Assembly: GCF_003478035.1 (NCBI RefSeq)
Contig: NZ_QUEP01000019.1
Coordinates: forward strand, 1-54,563
Length of the DNA stretch: 54,563 bases
Reading direction: 5' to 3'
Source: Clostridium sp. OF03-18AA
GTDB lineage: Bacteria > Bacillota > Clostridia > Lachnospirales > Lachnospiraceae
A program made the translations under genes and the position numbers. This document shows positions 33,362 through 41,449 of the stretch, piece by piece (positions within the stretch are counted from its first letter, which is position 1; each line of letters opens with the position of its first letter). The notes below the pieces were generated by a model that had not been told where the DNA came from, ran no database searches, and was given only the letters and a program-made list of their open reading frames with translations.

Positions 33362-35878
33362 ATGGAGATCAGAAAACGAAACGGGAAGTCTGTTCCTTTT
33401 CAACAGGAGAAAATTTTCAACGCCATGAAAAAAGCGTTTGATGGACAGGGAAGGGAGATTGGGGGCGGAGAACTGGAGGAGATCCTCGCCGCCGTTCTCG
33501 ACAATCTCTCCGTCACAGTACCGCTCACCGTGGAACGTGTGCAGGACGAGGTGGAGCGGACGCTCATGGAGCGCGGACACTATGAGGTGGCCAAGGCGTA
33601 CATCCTCTATCGCGAAAAGCGGTCTGCGCTGCGCCGCGTCCGGCATACCATCGCGCAGACGGTGGGGGATAACTCGCTTGACGAGGTGCTGCGCCGTATC
33701 CAGATGGATTTTACCGAGGAAATCTACTCCCTCGCGGCGCTTCAATTGAAGTTTGAGAGCTTCTGTCGCCCGGGCATGACGGAGGATGAGAGGGCTGAGG
33801 CACTGACCAAGGCAGCGGTAGAGCTGACTACGGCAGAGGCACCCAAGTGGGAGTTCATCGCGGCGCGGCTTCTGAACCACTCCTTTCGCTGTCGCAACGC
33901 ACAGGAATGGGAGGGGCGCGGCGTCGGCGACCTCTATGGCAGGCTTCGCTATCTGACGGATAAGGGACTCTACGGTGACTATATTCTTGCCCACTATACC
34001 CACGAGGAGATCGCTATGGCGGAGGACTTTCTCTGCCCGGAACGGGACGAGTTGTTCACCTACTCCGGCCTTGACCTGCTGCTCAAACGCTATGTGATCC
34101 AGTCACGCAGCCGCGTGCCGCTGGAAACACCGCAGGAGATGTTTTTGGGTATCGCGCTGCATCTTGCTATGAACGAAAGCTCTGACCGCATGGGGTGGGT
34201 AAAACGCTTTTACGATATGCTCAGCCGTATGGAGGTCACGATGGCGACACCTACCATGTCCAACGCACGAAAGCCCTACCATCAGCTTTCAAGCTGCTTT
34301 GTGGACACTGTGCCGGACAGTCTGGACGGCATCTACCGCTCGCTGGACAACTTCGCAAAGGTCTCTAAATTTGGCGGTGGAATGGGGATGTACTTCGGTA
34401 AGGTGCGCGCTGCAGGCAGCACCATCCGCGGCTTTCAAGGGGCGGCGGGCGGTGTTATCCGCTGGATCCGGTTGGTCAACGACACCGCCGTGGCGGTGGA
34501 TCAGTTGGGGATGCGGCAGGGCGCTGCGGCGGTTTACTTAGACGCATGGCACCGGGATCTGCCTGAATTCCTTCAACTGCGCACCAACAACGGCGACGAC
34601 CGCATGAAGGCGCATGATGTGTTTCCCGCCGTATGCTATCCGGATCTCTTTTGGCGACTGGCGGAGGAGAACATAGACGCGCCGTGGCATCTCATGTGTC
34701 CGCATGAGATCCTCACGGTCAAGGGCTACGCACTGGAGGATTACTGGGGTACGGAATGGGAGAAGCGGTATCTGGACTGCGTCAATGACCCGCGCATCGA
34801 AAAGCGCAGCGTCACCGTCAAGGACATCGTGCGGCTGGTGCTTCGCTCGGCAGTGGAGACCGGCACGCCCTTCGCCTTCAACCGCGACAGCGTAAATCGT
34901 ATGAACCCAAACGGCCACACGGGAATGATCTATTGCTCCAATCTCTGCACGGAGATCGCACAGAACATGGCGCCCATCGAGCATATCAGCACTGAGGTGC
35001 ACACGGAGAACGGCGACACAGTGGTGGTGACGGCCACACGCCCCGGTGAGTTTGTGGTCTGCAACCTGGCGAGTCTGTCTCTCGGTAATCTGGCGGTGGA
35101 GGACGAGGCCTATATGGAACGCACGGTGGAAACGGCCATCCGCGCGCTGGATAATGTGATCGACCTCAACTTCTACCCGTTGGAATACGCGCGGCTTACC
35201 AATCAGAAGTACCGCAGCATCGGCCTGGGCGTCAGCGGCTACCACCACATGCTGGCAAAGCGCGGCATCCGTTGGGAGAGCGATGAGCACCTTGCCTTCA
35301 CCGACGCGGTGTTCGAGCATATCAACTACGCCGCCATCAAGGCGGACACAGCACTGGCACGGGAAAAGGGCCGCTACGCGCTCTTTGAGGGCAGCGACTG
35401 GCAGACAGGCGCGTATTTTGAAAAGCGAGGTTATACCTCAGAAAAGTGGCGGGCGCTTGCGGAAACGGTGGCGGTGCAGGGAATGCGCAACGCCTATCTG
35501 CTGGCTGTCGCACCCACTTCCAGCACATCCATCCTCTCCGGCACGTCGGCGGGCATCGATCCAATTATGAAGAAATTCTTTTTAGAGGAAAAAAAGGGCA
35601 GCATGCTGCCCCGCGTTGCTCCGGAGCTTTCTATGGATACATGGTGGTACTATAAGGCGGCGCATCTGATCGACCAAAGCTGGTCGGTACGCGCCGCGGG
35701 CTTTCGCCAGAGACATATTGACCAGGCGCAGAGCATGAATCTCTATATCACCAACGACTATTCCATGCGTCAGGTGCTCAGACTGTATTTGGAGGCGTGG
35801 AGGGCCGGCGTCAAGACCATTTATTATGTCCGCAGCAAGGCCCTTGAGGTCGAGACCTGTGAAAGCTGCTCGTCATAA
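33362..35878 (+). CDS. nrdA: Ribonucleotide reductase class Ia, large subunit
   Basis: An 838-residue catalytic subunit that converts ribonucleoside diphosphates to deoxy forms. The N-terminal ATP cone (EIRKRNGKSVPFQQEKIFNAM) senses dATP. Catalytic residues are Cys312 in LSSCFVDTV, the N-x-C-x-E set at 527-531 (NLCTE) and the partner cysteine in VVCNLASLSL. The radical-path tyrosines are in YYVRSKALEVE and the C-terminal redox pair is CESCSS. The ATG at 33362 matches the usual family start and follows GAGAGGA; a GTG at 33335 would add nine residues. nrdB follows after 10 bases. Thioredoxins in this island can regenerate it. Confidence 0.95.
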   Translation: MEIRKRNGKSVPFQQEKIFNAMKKAFDGQGREIGGGELEEILAAVLDNLSVTVPLTVERVQDEVERTLMERGHYEVAKAYILYREKRSALRRVRHTIAQTVGDNSLDEVLRRIQMDFTEEIYSLAALQLKFESFCRPGMTEDERAEALTKAAVELTTAEAPKWEFIAARLLNHSFRCRNAQEWEGRGVGDLYGRLRYLTDKGLYGDYILAHYTHEEIAMAEDFLCPERDELFTYSGLDLLLKRYVIQSRSRVPLETPQEMFLGIALHLAMNESSDRMGWVKRFYDMLSRMEVTMATPTMSNARKPYHQLSSCFVDTVPDSLDGIYRSLDNFAKVSKFGGGMGMYFGKVRAAGSTIRGFQGAAGGVIRWIRLVNDTAVAVDQLGMRQGAAAVYLDAWHRDLPEFLQLRTNNGDDRMKAHDVFPAVCYPDLFWRLAEENIDAPWHLMCPHEILTVKGYALEDYWGTEWEKRYLDCVNDPRIEKRSVTVKDIVRLVLRSAVETGTPFAFNRDSVNRMNPNGHTGMIYCSNLCTEIAQNMAPIEHISTEVHTENGDTVVVTATRPGEFVVCNLASLSLGNLAVEDEAYMERTVETAIRALDNVIDLNFYPLEYARLTNQKYRSIGLGVSGYHHMLAKRGIRWESDEHLAFTDAVFEHINYAAIKADTALAREKGRYALFEGSDWQTGAYFEKRGYTSEKWRALAETVAVQGMRNAYLLAVAPTSSTSILSGTSAGIDPIMKKFFLEEKKGSMLPRVAPELSMDTWWYYKAAHLIDQSWSVRAAGFRQRHIDQAQSMNLYITNDYSMRQVLRLYLEAWRAGVKTIYYVRSKALEVETCESCSS

Positions 35879-35888
35879 GGAGGATAGC

Positions 35889-36932
35889 ATGATGGAACTG
35901 AAGAAAAAGCCCCTCTTTAACCCGGAGGGCGACCCTGATGTGCGCCTGCGGCGCATGATCGGCGGCAATACCACCAACCTCAACGACTTCAACAATATGA
36001 AGTACGCTTGGGTCAGCGACTGGTACCGGCAGGCCATGAACAACTTTTGGATCCCTGAGGAGATCAATCTCTCGCAGGATGTGAAGGACTATCCCCGCCT
36101 GCTGTCAGCCGAGCGCAGCGCCTACGATAAAATTCTGAGTTTTCTTGTCTTTTTGGATTCCATTCAGACAGCGAACCTGCCTAATATCGGCGCCTACATT
36201 ACAGCCAACGAGGTCAATCTCTGCCTGTCCATTCAGGCGTTTCAGGAGTGTGTCCACTCACAGAGCTACAGCTATATGCTCGACACCATCTGTTCCCCCG
36301 TGGAGCGCAATGACATCCTCTACCAATGGAAAACGGACGAGCATCTGCTGCGCCGCAACACCTTCATTGGGGACTGCTACAACGAGTTTCAGGAGCGGAA
36401 GGACGCTCCCACGCTGCTGCGCGTGATGATGGCGAACTATATTTTGGAGGGCATCTATTTTTACAGCGGCTTTATGTTCTTCTACAATCTCTCCCGAAAC
36501 GGGAAGATGCCCGGCTCGGCGCAGGAGATCCGCTATATAAACCGCGACGAGAACACGCACTTGTGGCTGTTCCGCAATATCATCACGGAGCTGCAAAAGG
36601 AGCAGCCGGAGTTGTTCACCGCCGAGAGCGTACAAGCGCTGCGCGAGATGATGCGTGAGGGCGTGGAGCAGGAGATCGCATGGGGGCATTATGTGATCGG
36701 CGACGACATCCCGGGGTTGAACCGGCAGATGATTAGCGATTACATCCGCTATCTCGGCAATCTTCGCTGGACGAGCCTTGGCTATCCGGCATTGTATCCG
36801 GGCTTTGAGAGCGAACCGGAGAGCATGGAATGGGTCAGCCAGTACGCTGACGCCAATATGGTCAAGACCGATTTCTTTGAGGCACGCAGTACCGCCTACG
36901 CCAAGAGCACCGCACTGATAGACGATTTATAA
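35889..36932 (+). CDS. nrdB: Ribonucleotide reductase class Ia, radical subunit
   Basis: A 347-residue ferritin-like subunit that makes the tyrosyl radical with oxygen. The ligand set is complete: Asp in VFLDSIQ, E120-x-x-H123 in QECVHSQSY with the radical Tyr127, the Glu in ILEGIYFYSGF and E-x-x-H in RDENTHLW. Because the tyrosine is kept, this is a classical oxygen-activated type and not the Tyr-less R2c. AAGGAGGA overlaps the nrdA stop; the ATG at 35889 is followed by another at 35892. An oxygen-dependent RNR among oxygen-removal genes suggests that the host makes dNTPs under micro-oxic conditions. Confidence 0.94.
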   Translation: MMELKKKPLFNPEGDPDVRLRRMIGGNTTNLNDFNNMKYAWVSDWYRQAMNNFWIPEEINLSQDVKDYPRLLSAERSAYDKILSFLVFLDSIQTANLPNIGAYITANEVNLCLSIQAFQECVHSQSYSYMLDTICSPVERNDILYQWKTDEHLLRRNTFIGDCYNEFQERKDAPTLLRVMMANYILEGIYFYSGFMFFYNLSRNGKMPGSAQEIRYINRDENTHLWLFRNIITELQKEQPELFTAESVQALREMMREGVEQEIAWGHYVIGDDIPGLNRQMISDYIRYLGNLRWTSLGYPALYPGFESEPESMEWVSQYADANMVKTDFFEARSTAYAKSTALIDDL

Positions 36933-36969
36933 GAAAACCAAAGGCATCAGAATAGGAGGTATTTTTTAT

Positions 36970-38151
36970 ATGGGTATCCGAACGGTAACAGATGCCATCC
37001 GCTATGTAGGGGTGGATGATAACACATTGACACTCTTTGAAAACCAGTACCTCGTCCAGCCTATGGGAGTGAGCTACAACTCCTATGTCATTCTGGACGA
37101 GAAAATCGCCGTGATGGACAGCGTGGACGCACGGGCGGCGGAGGAATGGCTTTCCAATGTAGCGCAGGTGTTGGGGGGGCGCAACCCCGATTATCTTGTG
37201 GTCACACACATGGAGCCGGATCATTCCGGCAGCCTCATGCGGATAGCGCAAGAGTACCCGGAGATGAAGATCGTGGGAAACGCGAAAACATTTACCCTGA
37301 TCAAGCAGTTCTTTGGCACGGGTGCATTGTCGGAAGACCGTATGCTGGAGGTTGGCGAGGGCAGCACGATCTCTCTGGGCTCACACCGGCTGCGCTTCCT
37401 GCTGGCACCGATGGTACACTGGCCGGAGGTGATGACGGCGTATGAGGAAACGGAAAAAATCCTGTTCTCGGCGGATGCCTTCGGACGCTTTGGCTCACTG
37501 GAACGGACTGCCCGTGCCCCCTGGGTGCCGCAGGCCCGACGGTATTGTTACAATATTATCGGGAAATATGGCGCACAGGTGCAGGCTCTGCTGAAAAAGA
37601 CCTCCGCGCTGGAGATCCAAACGATCTGCCCGCTCCATGGTCCCGTGCTTACAGAAGGGCTGGAGGAGTGTCTGCGGCTCTATGATCTCTGGTCACAATG
37701 GGAACCAGAAGAATCGGAGAGCATACTGATTGCCCACGCATCCATCCATGGAAATACTGCCCATGCGGCGAAGACCATCAAGGGTAAATTAGAGAAAAAA
37801 GGCGTGCAGGTCAGCATATGTGATCTCACTGTGACAGATCTTTCCTACGCTGTTGCCAGTGCATTCTACTGCGGGAAACTGGTGTTGGCCTGCTCCACTT
37901 ATGACGGAGGACTGTTCCCGCCCATGAAGGCCTTTTTGGATCATTTACAGACAAAGGGATTCCGAAACCGCCGGATCGGCCTCATGGAAAACGGCTCATG
38001 GGCCCCTGCTGCCGCGCGGCTGATGCGCGCCGAGTTGGAAAAGATGAAGGAACTCCGACTGTGTGAAACGGAGGTATCGCTGCGCGGCGCACTGAACCAA
38101 ACCAGCGAAGCGCAGATGGACGCTCTTGTGGCGGAGCTCTGCGCGGAATAA
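36970..38151 (+). CDS. Second flavodiiron protein
   Basis: A 393-residue homologue of the protein at 31985. The diiron motif is H80-x-E-x-D-H (HMEPDHSG), with MVHWPEVM, SADAFGRFG and CPLHGP, and the flavodoxin part ILIAHASIHGNTAHAAKTI from about residue 255. The domain order is the same but the sequences differ widely, so this is an old duplication or a separate acquisition. It lies 37 bases after nrdB with an AGGAGG ribosome site. It may protect the RNR from excess oxygen, or use NO in place of oxygen; the sequence does not decide. Confidence 0.94.
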   Translation: MGIRTVTDAIRYVGVDDNTLTLFENQYLVQPMGVSYNSYVILDEKIAVMDSVDARAAEEWLSNVAQVLGGRNPDYLVVTHMEPDHSGSLMRIAQEYPEMKIVGNAKTFTLIKQFFGTGALSEDRMLEVGEGSTISLGSHRLRFLLAPMVHWPEVMTAYEETEKILFSADAFGRFGSLERTARAPWVPQARRYCYNIIGKYGAQVQALLKKTSALEIQTICPLHGPVLTEGLEECLRLYDLWSQWEPEESESILIAHASIHGNTAHAAKTIKGKLEKKGVQVSICDLTVTDLSYAVASAFYCGKLVLACSTYDGGLFPPMKAFLDHLQTKGFRNRRIGLMENGSWAPAAARLMRAELEKMKELRLCETEVSLRGALNQTSEAQMDALVAELCAE

Positions 38152-38312
38152 GCTGCAACAAACCGCAGCTATTCTCGTACAGATGATGGTCTTACTCATC
38201 TGCTTTATGTCCCAAGGGCAGAGTACCATCATCTCAGGTTGAGGTCACGATGTGGTGTGGGGCGAGAACGGAGTCTTGAGAATACCCAAACAAAAGAAAG
38301 GAGCTGACAGAT

Positions 38313-38636
38313 ATGGCAGCTATGAATATGAATCAGGAGCAGTTTGAGCAGGCGACCCGGGGCGAAAAGCCCGTTTTGGTGGATTTCTGGGCGCCCTGGT
38401 GCGGCTATTGCCGGAGGATCGGCCCTGCGTATGAGAAGATTGGAGAGGAATACGCGGACAGCCTCGTTGTCAGCAAGATCAATATTGACGAGGAGCCGCG
38501 GCTGGCGGGGGCCGAGGGGATCGAGGTCATCCCAACTCTGGTGCTGTACCGGAACGGAAAGGCCGTGGATTCCATCACCGCGCCCGGCTCAAAGGCAGAG
38601 ATCGACCGCTTCATTCAGGAAGCCTTGGCGAAATAA
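38313..38636 (+). CDS. Thioredoxin, WCGYC type
   Basis: A 107-residue thioredoxin with the atypical active site APWCGYC and the cis-proline in VIPTLVLY. The Tyr in place of Pro should shift its redox potential compared with the WCGPC copy at 26572. It is followed after 14 bases by thioredoxin reductase, so the pair forms an NADPH- or ferredoxin-type thiol system. AAAGGAG lies before the ATG at 38313. A 10-bp inverted repeat at 38181-38234, without a T run, is in the gap upstream. Confidence 0.93.
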   Translation: MAAMNMNQEQFEQATRGEKPVLVDFWAPWCGYCRRIGPAYEKIGEEYADSLVVSKINIDEEPRLAGAEGIEVIPTLVLYRNGKAVDSITAPGSKAEIDRFIQEALAK

Positions 38637-38650
38637 CGGAGGATTCAGAT

Positions 38651-39580
38651 ATGAACAACAATCATGTTTATGATATGCTCGTGGTGGGCGGCGGCCCGGG
38701 CGGCTACACCGCCGCCCTGTACGCGGCCCGGGCGGGGCTGGACACCGTCGTGCTGGAAAAGCTGTCTGCTGGCGGGCAGATGGCCCTGACCGAGCAGATC
38801 GACAACTACCCCGGCTTTGAGAACGGGATCGACGGCTTCTCTCTGGCGGAGAAGATGCAAAAGCAGGCGGAGCGTTTTGGGGCACGCAGCGAATACGCGG
38901 AAGTTCTCCGCATGGATCTGACGGCGGTTCCCAAGCTCGTGGAGACCAGCGAGGAGATCTTCCGGGGGAAAACCGTGGTGCTGGCCACCGGCGCAGACCC
39001 CAGAACGCTGGGCGTTGCCGGAGAGACGGAGCTGTTGGGCCGGGGCGTGGCCTACTGCGCCGCCTGCGATGGGATGTTTTACAAGGACAAAACGGTGGTC
39101 GTGGTGGGCGGCGGCAATTCCGCCGCGGCAGATGCCCTCCTTCTCAGCCGCGTGGCGAAAAAGGTGATCCTCGTCCACCGCAGAGACACCCTGCGGGCCA
39201 CCAAGATCTATCACGAGCCACTGGAACAGGCCGAAAATGTGGAATTCCGCTGGAACAGCACCGTTTCCGCGCTGCTTTCCGGGGACAGGCTGACCGGCGT
39301 ACGCCTGCGGGACACCGTCACCGGTGAGGAAAGCGTGGTGGACTGCGACGGCGTATTTGTCAGCGTGGGCCGACAGCCCGCCACGGCGCTGGCGGTGGGT
39401 CAACTGGCGCTGGACGGCGGCGGCTATATCGTGGCCGGAGAGACCACGGAAACCAGTATTCCCGGCGTTTACGCCGTGGGCGACGTGCGGACGAAGCCCC
39501 TCCGTCAGGTGGTCACCGCCGTGGCGGACGGCGCGGTGGCAGTCCACATGGCGGAGAAATATATCGCGGAAAACCGATAA
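38651..39580 (+). CDS. trxB: Thioredoxin reductase
   Basis: A 309-residue low-molecular-weight thioredoxin reductase. FAD fold VVGGGPGGYTAALYAARAG, redox pair Cys136/Cys139 in YCAACDGMFY, NAD(P)H fold VVVVGGGNSAAADALLL followed by HRRD, and the C-terminal FAD motif GVYAVGDVRTKPLRQ. HRRDTLRA points to NADPH as donor. The CAAC site differs from the usual CATC. It appears very GC-rich compared with the integrase genes downstream. It is the last gene of the redox island. Confidence 0.95.
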   Translation: MNNNHVYDMLVVGGGPGGYTAALYAARAGLDTVVLEKLSAGGQMALTEQIDNYPGFENGIDGFSLAEKMQKQAERFGARSEYAEVLRMDLTAVPKLVETSEEIFRGKTVVLATGADPRTLGVAGETELLGRGVAYCAACDGMFYKDKTVVVVGGGNSAAADALLLSRVAKKVILVHRRDTLRATKIYHEPLEQAENVEFRWNSTVSALLSGDRLTGVRLRDTVTGEESVVDCDGVFVSVGRQPATALAVGQLALDGGGYIVAGETTETSIPGVYAVGDVRTKPLRQVVTAVADGAVAVHMAEKYIAENR

Positions 39581-40140
39581 GGAAGGTAGATTGAAAAAGC
39601 CATGTTTAAGGTCAGGCCGGATACGACCGCAGTGGGGATGCCGACATATCTGCAAGGAAAACTGCCAGAGTGATGGCAGATAAGATCACCCATGTAAGAT
39701 CGGGAGATATGTTGTCTCTCCATATCCAGTCCACGCAACAGTGAGCAACTGAACACAAAACACAGCCACAGATGTACTCTGCGGCTGTGCTTTTATGCAT
39801 AGTACTTACGGAAAGGATTCGATGAGCAGATTTCTGTGATACGGATTTTGGATTCTCGCAGAGAGGAATTTCGATTGAGTAAAGCATATGAGCAGTTTAA
39901 GCGTTCTGGAAAAAAACAAGCGAATTTTGTAAAACAAATCTTCGGATGCATGATGTGAAGTCGTATGATTTTGTGAAGCAGTATTTCAGTAATCCTCAGC
40001 TCTTGGTGAAAGCCATAAAAGAGTATCGCAGAACAGCAAATACCCCCAAAGGAGAATACAGATTGTCTGATTTGCTGAGATGAGCGTTGCTTTTTTGATA
40101 CATTAGCCGTGACTCAAATGGTCACCAGGAGATAAACGGG
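39581..40140. other. Gene-poor stretch with a possible broken gene
   Basis: Between trxB and the terminator at 40177. From 39873, a frame opens with SKAYEQFKRSGKKQANFVKQ and stops at about 39957; one frame over, 39939-40083 reads LRMHDVKSYDFVKQYFSNPQ and TPKGEYRLSDLLR before a stop. A single frameshift would join them. On the minus strand, 39612-39756 has a hydrophobic coding-like piece. I could not name either. This may be the border between the redox island and the integrase module. Confidence 0.35.
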
Positions 40141-40176
40141 TACCAGTTTACAGAAAACAGGATAGAATCGTCTTCG

Positions 40177-40211
40177 ATGCCTCGTTGGGAAACCAACGAG
40201 GTATTTTTTTT
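40177..40211 (+). terminator. Strong terminator with GAAA loop
   Basis: A 12-bp stem around CCTCGTTGG / CCAACGAGG with a GAAA loop and an eight-T tail. It cleanly insulates the integrase module from the genes upstream. Confidence 0.88.
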
Positions 40212-40650
40212 GCCCCAATCCGACTGCATAGGACACTGAAAAAATCAAAACAAACCATATGTAGTCCTGCAAGGACAACCAAAGTGCGCCTACGAGGCCA
40301 ACGCGAAATCGGAGGATTCTTGTTAAACTTACTTTGTAAGGACGAAAGTCCGGATGTCCCTTGAAAACTGAATACTCATTCTTCAGGTACATTCCTGTTT
40401 GGTCGAGCCTTCGACTGCACGCCATGAAGCCCATCGGGGCGATAGCGGTTTCGCAGAAGCAAATGCCGGATTGCAACCGGCGGCGGTGCTAAAGCCAGAC
40501 AGGGACAATGATACTTCCGTAATTCGCGGTCCGGCCATAAGGAAGGCGGGATGGTTAAATTCCAATGGAGCAGTGAAGCACACTGCCGCCTGTGAGAAAT
40601 CCTACATCTCTGGGGTGATAAGAAAAAGTACAGAGAAACCATATTTTCAG
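40212..40650 (+). ncRNA. Gene-free structured block, candidate non-coding RNA
   Basis: About 440 bases with no credible gene: the open frames on both strands have no ribosome sites. Several short hairpins are visible: GTCCT-GCA-AGGAC at 40264-40276, GGAC-GAAA-GTCC at 40340-40351, TCGA-GCCT-TCGA near 40404, GCG-GTTT-CGC near 40445 and GCCGG / CCGGC at 40465-40481. GTGCGCC at 40284 resembles a group II intron 5' end, but no domain V was found. It precedes an orphan MazF gene. The RNA nature is inferred from pattern only. Confidence 0.4.
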
Positions 40651-40732
40651 AAAGCACTGCTGGGTGCTGTATCAGCATGATACCTGGCAGGCTTTATCCA
40701 TATCAGTGTATGGAGATTGGAGACAACAGAAA

Positions 40733-41155
40733 ATGAAAGAAAACTGGGTTTATCGGCGAGGTGATTTATATCTCGCCAATCTCGGTGTTCCGGTTGGATC
40801 AAAGCAGGGCGGTGTTCGTCCTGTTGTGGTTCTTCAGAATGATGCCGGTAATTATTATGCGCCGACAATCACGATTGCTCCGCTGACATCGAAAATTGAG
40901 AAGAAGCGAAAGCAGCCAACGCATTTCTTTCTCCGTAAAGCAAAGGGACTGGCAAAACCGTCTATGGTATTGGCAGAACAGCTCGACACCTGCGACAAGA
41001 TATGCGTGATTCGCTATCTTGGGCGGGTAAGTAAGGGGCAGATGCGTGGGATTGACGAAGCTGTAAGGATTCAGCTTGGTTATTACATTCCGGAACAGGC
41101 AGAGAAAAAAAGACAGGGCAAATGCCGAAAGGAAGGCGAAGAAGGCGATGGATAA
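40733..41155 (+). CDS. MazF/PemK-like endoribonuclease toxin without antitoxin gene
   Basis: A 140-residue protein of the MazF fold: YRRGDLYLANLGVPVGSKQGGVRPVVVLQND at the start, then TITIAPLTS and a basic C-terminus. MazF toxins cleave mRNA. No MazE-type antitoxin lies upstream or downstream; the gene before it is a terminator and a gene-free block, and the gene after it is excisionase-like. The ATG at 40733 follows GGAGA. The last residues are charged (EKKRQGKCRKEGEEG) and overlap the next gene by 8 bases. It may act in element maintenance or regulate integrase mRNA. Confidence 0.85.
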   Translation: MKENWVYRRGDLYLANLGVPVGSKQGGVRPVVVLQNDAGNYYAPTITIAPLTSKIEKKRKQPTHFFLRKAKGLAKPSMVLAEQLDTCDKICVIRYLGRVSKGQMRGIDEAVRIQLGYYIPEQAEKKRQGKCRKEGEEGDG

Positions 41156-41378
41156 ACTGATTACAAGGAAGGAAGCAGCCAGTATACTGGGAATCAGCGT
41201 AAAAACACTGGATGCTGCAAGAACAGACGGTTTGATCTCCTATGTTCAGTATGTGGAAAACGGCTGCGTTTATTTCACGGAAGTGGGGATTCAGGAGTAC
41301 ATTGCAAAATGTACACACCGTGCAAAACCGATGGAACGTGCTGCGACATATCGCAAACCTCGAAGCTTTCGGCGGTGA
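41148..41378 (+). CDS. Excisionase-like helix-turn-helix protein
   Basis: A 76-residue protein that begins DKLITRKEAASILGISVKTLDAARTDGLISYVQY, the MerR-like fold of excisionases, followed by a strand (CVYFTEVGIQEYIAKC) and a basic tail. Excisionases bend att DNA so that integrase acts in the excision direction. It overlaps the MazF gene by 8 bases, so the two are translationally coupled, and it lies 71 bases before the first integrase. The start at 41148 is the first ATG that keeps the domain complete. Confidence 0.82.
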   Translation: MDKLITRKEAASILGISVKTLDAARTDGLISYVQYVENGCVYFTEVGIQEYIAKCTHRAKPMERAATYRKPRSFRR

Positions 41379-41449
41379 AAATCGACATCGTTGAGTATGG
41401 ACGATGAATCCGCAATAATGAAAGCAACAACAGAATTGGAGGTAATGAT

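Noticed and set aside
38181..38234. Terminator upstream of the second thioredoxin
   Set aside because: AGATGATGGT / ACCATCATCT form a good stem but no T tract follows and the loop is long.
40284..40640. Complete group II intron
   Set aside because: GTGCGCC fits a 5' end, but no domain V hairpin, no reverse transcriptase and no 3' boundary were found.
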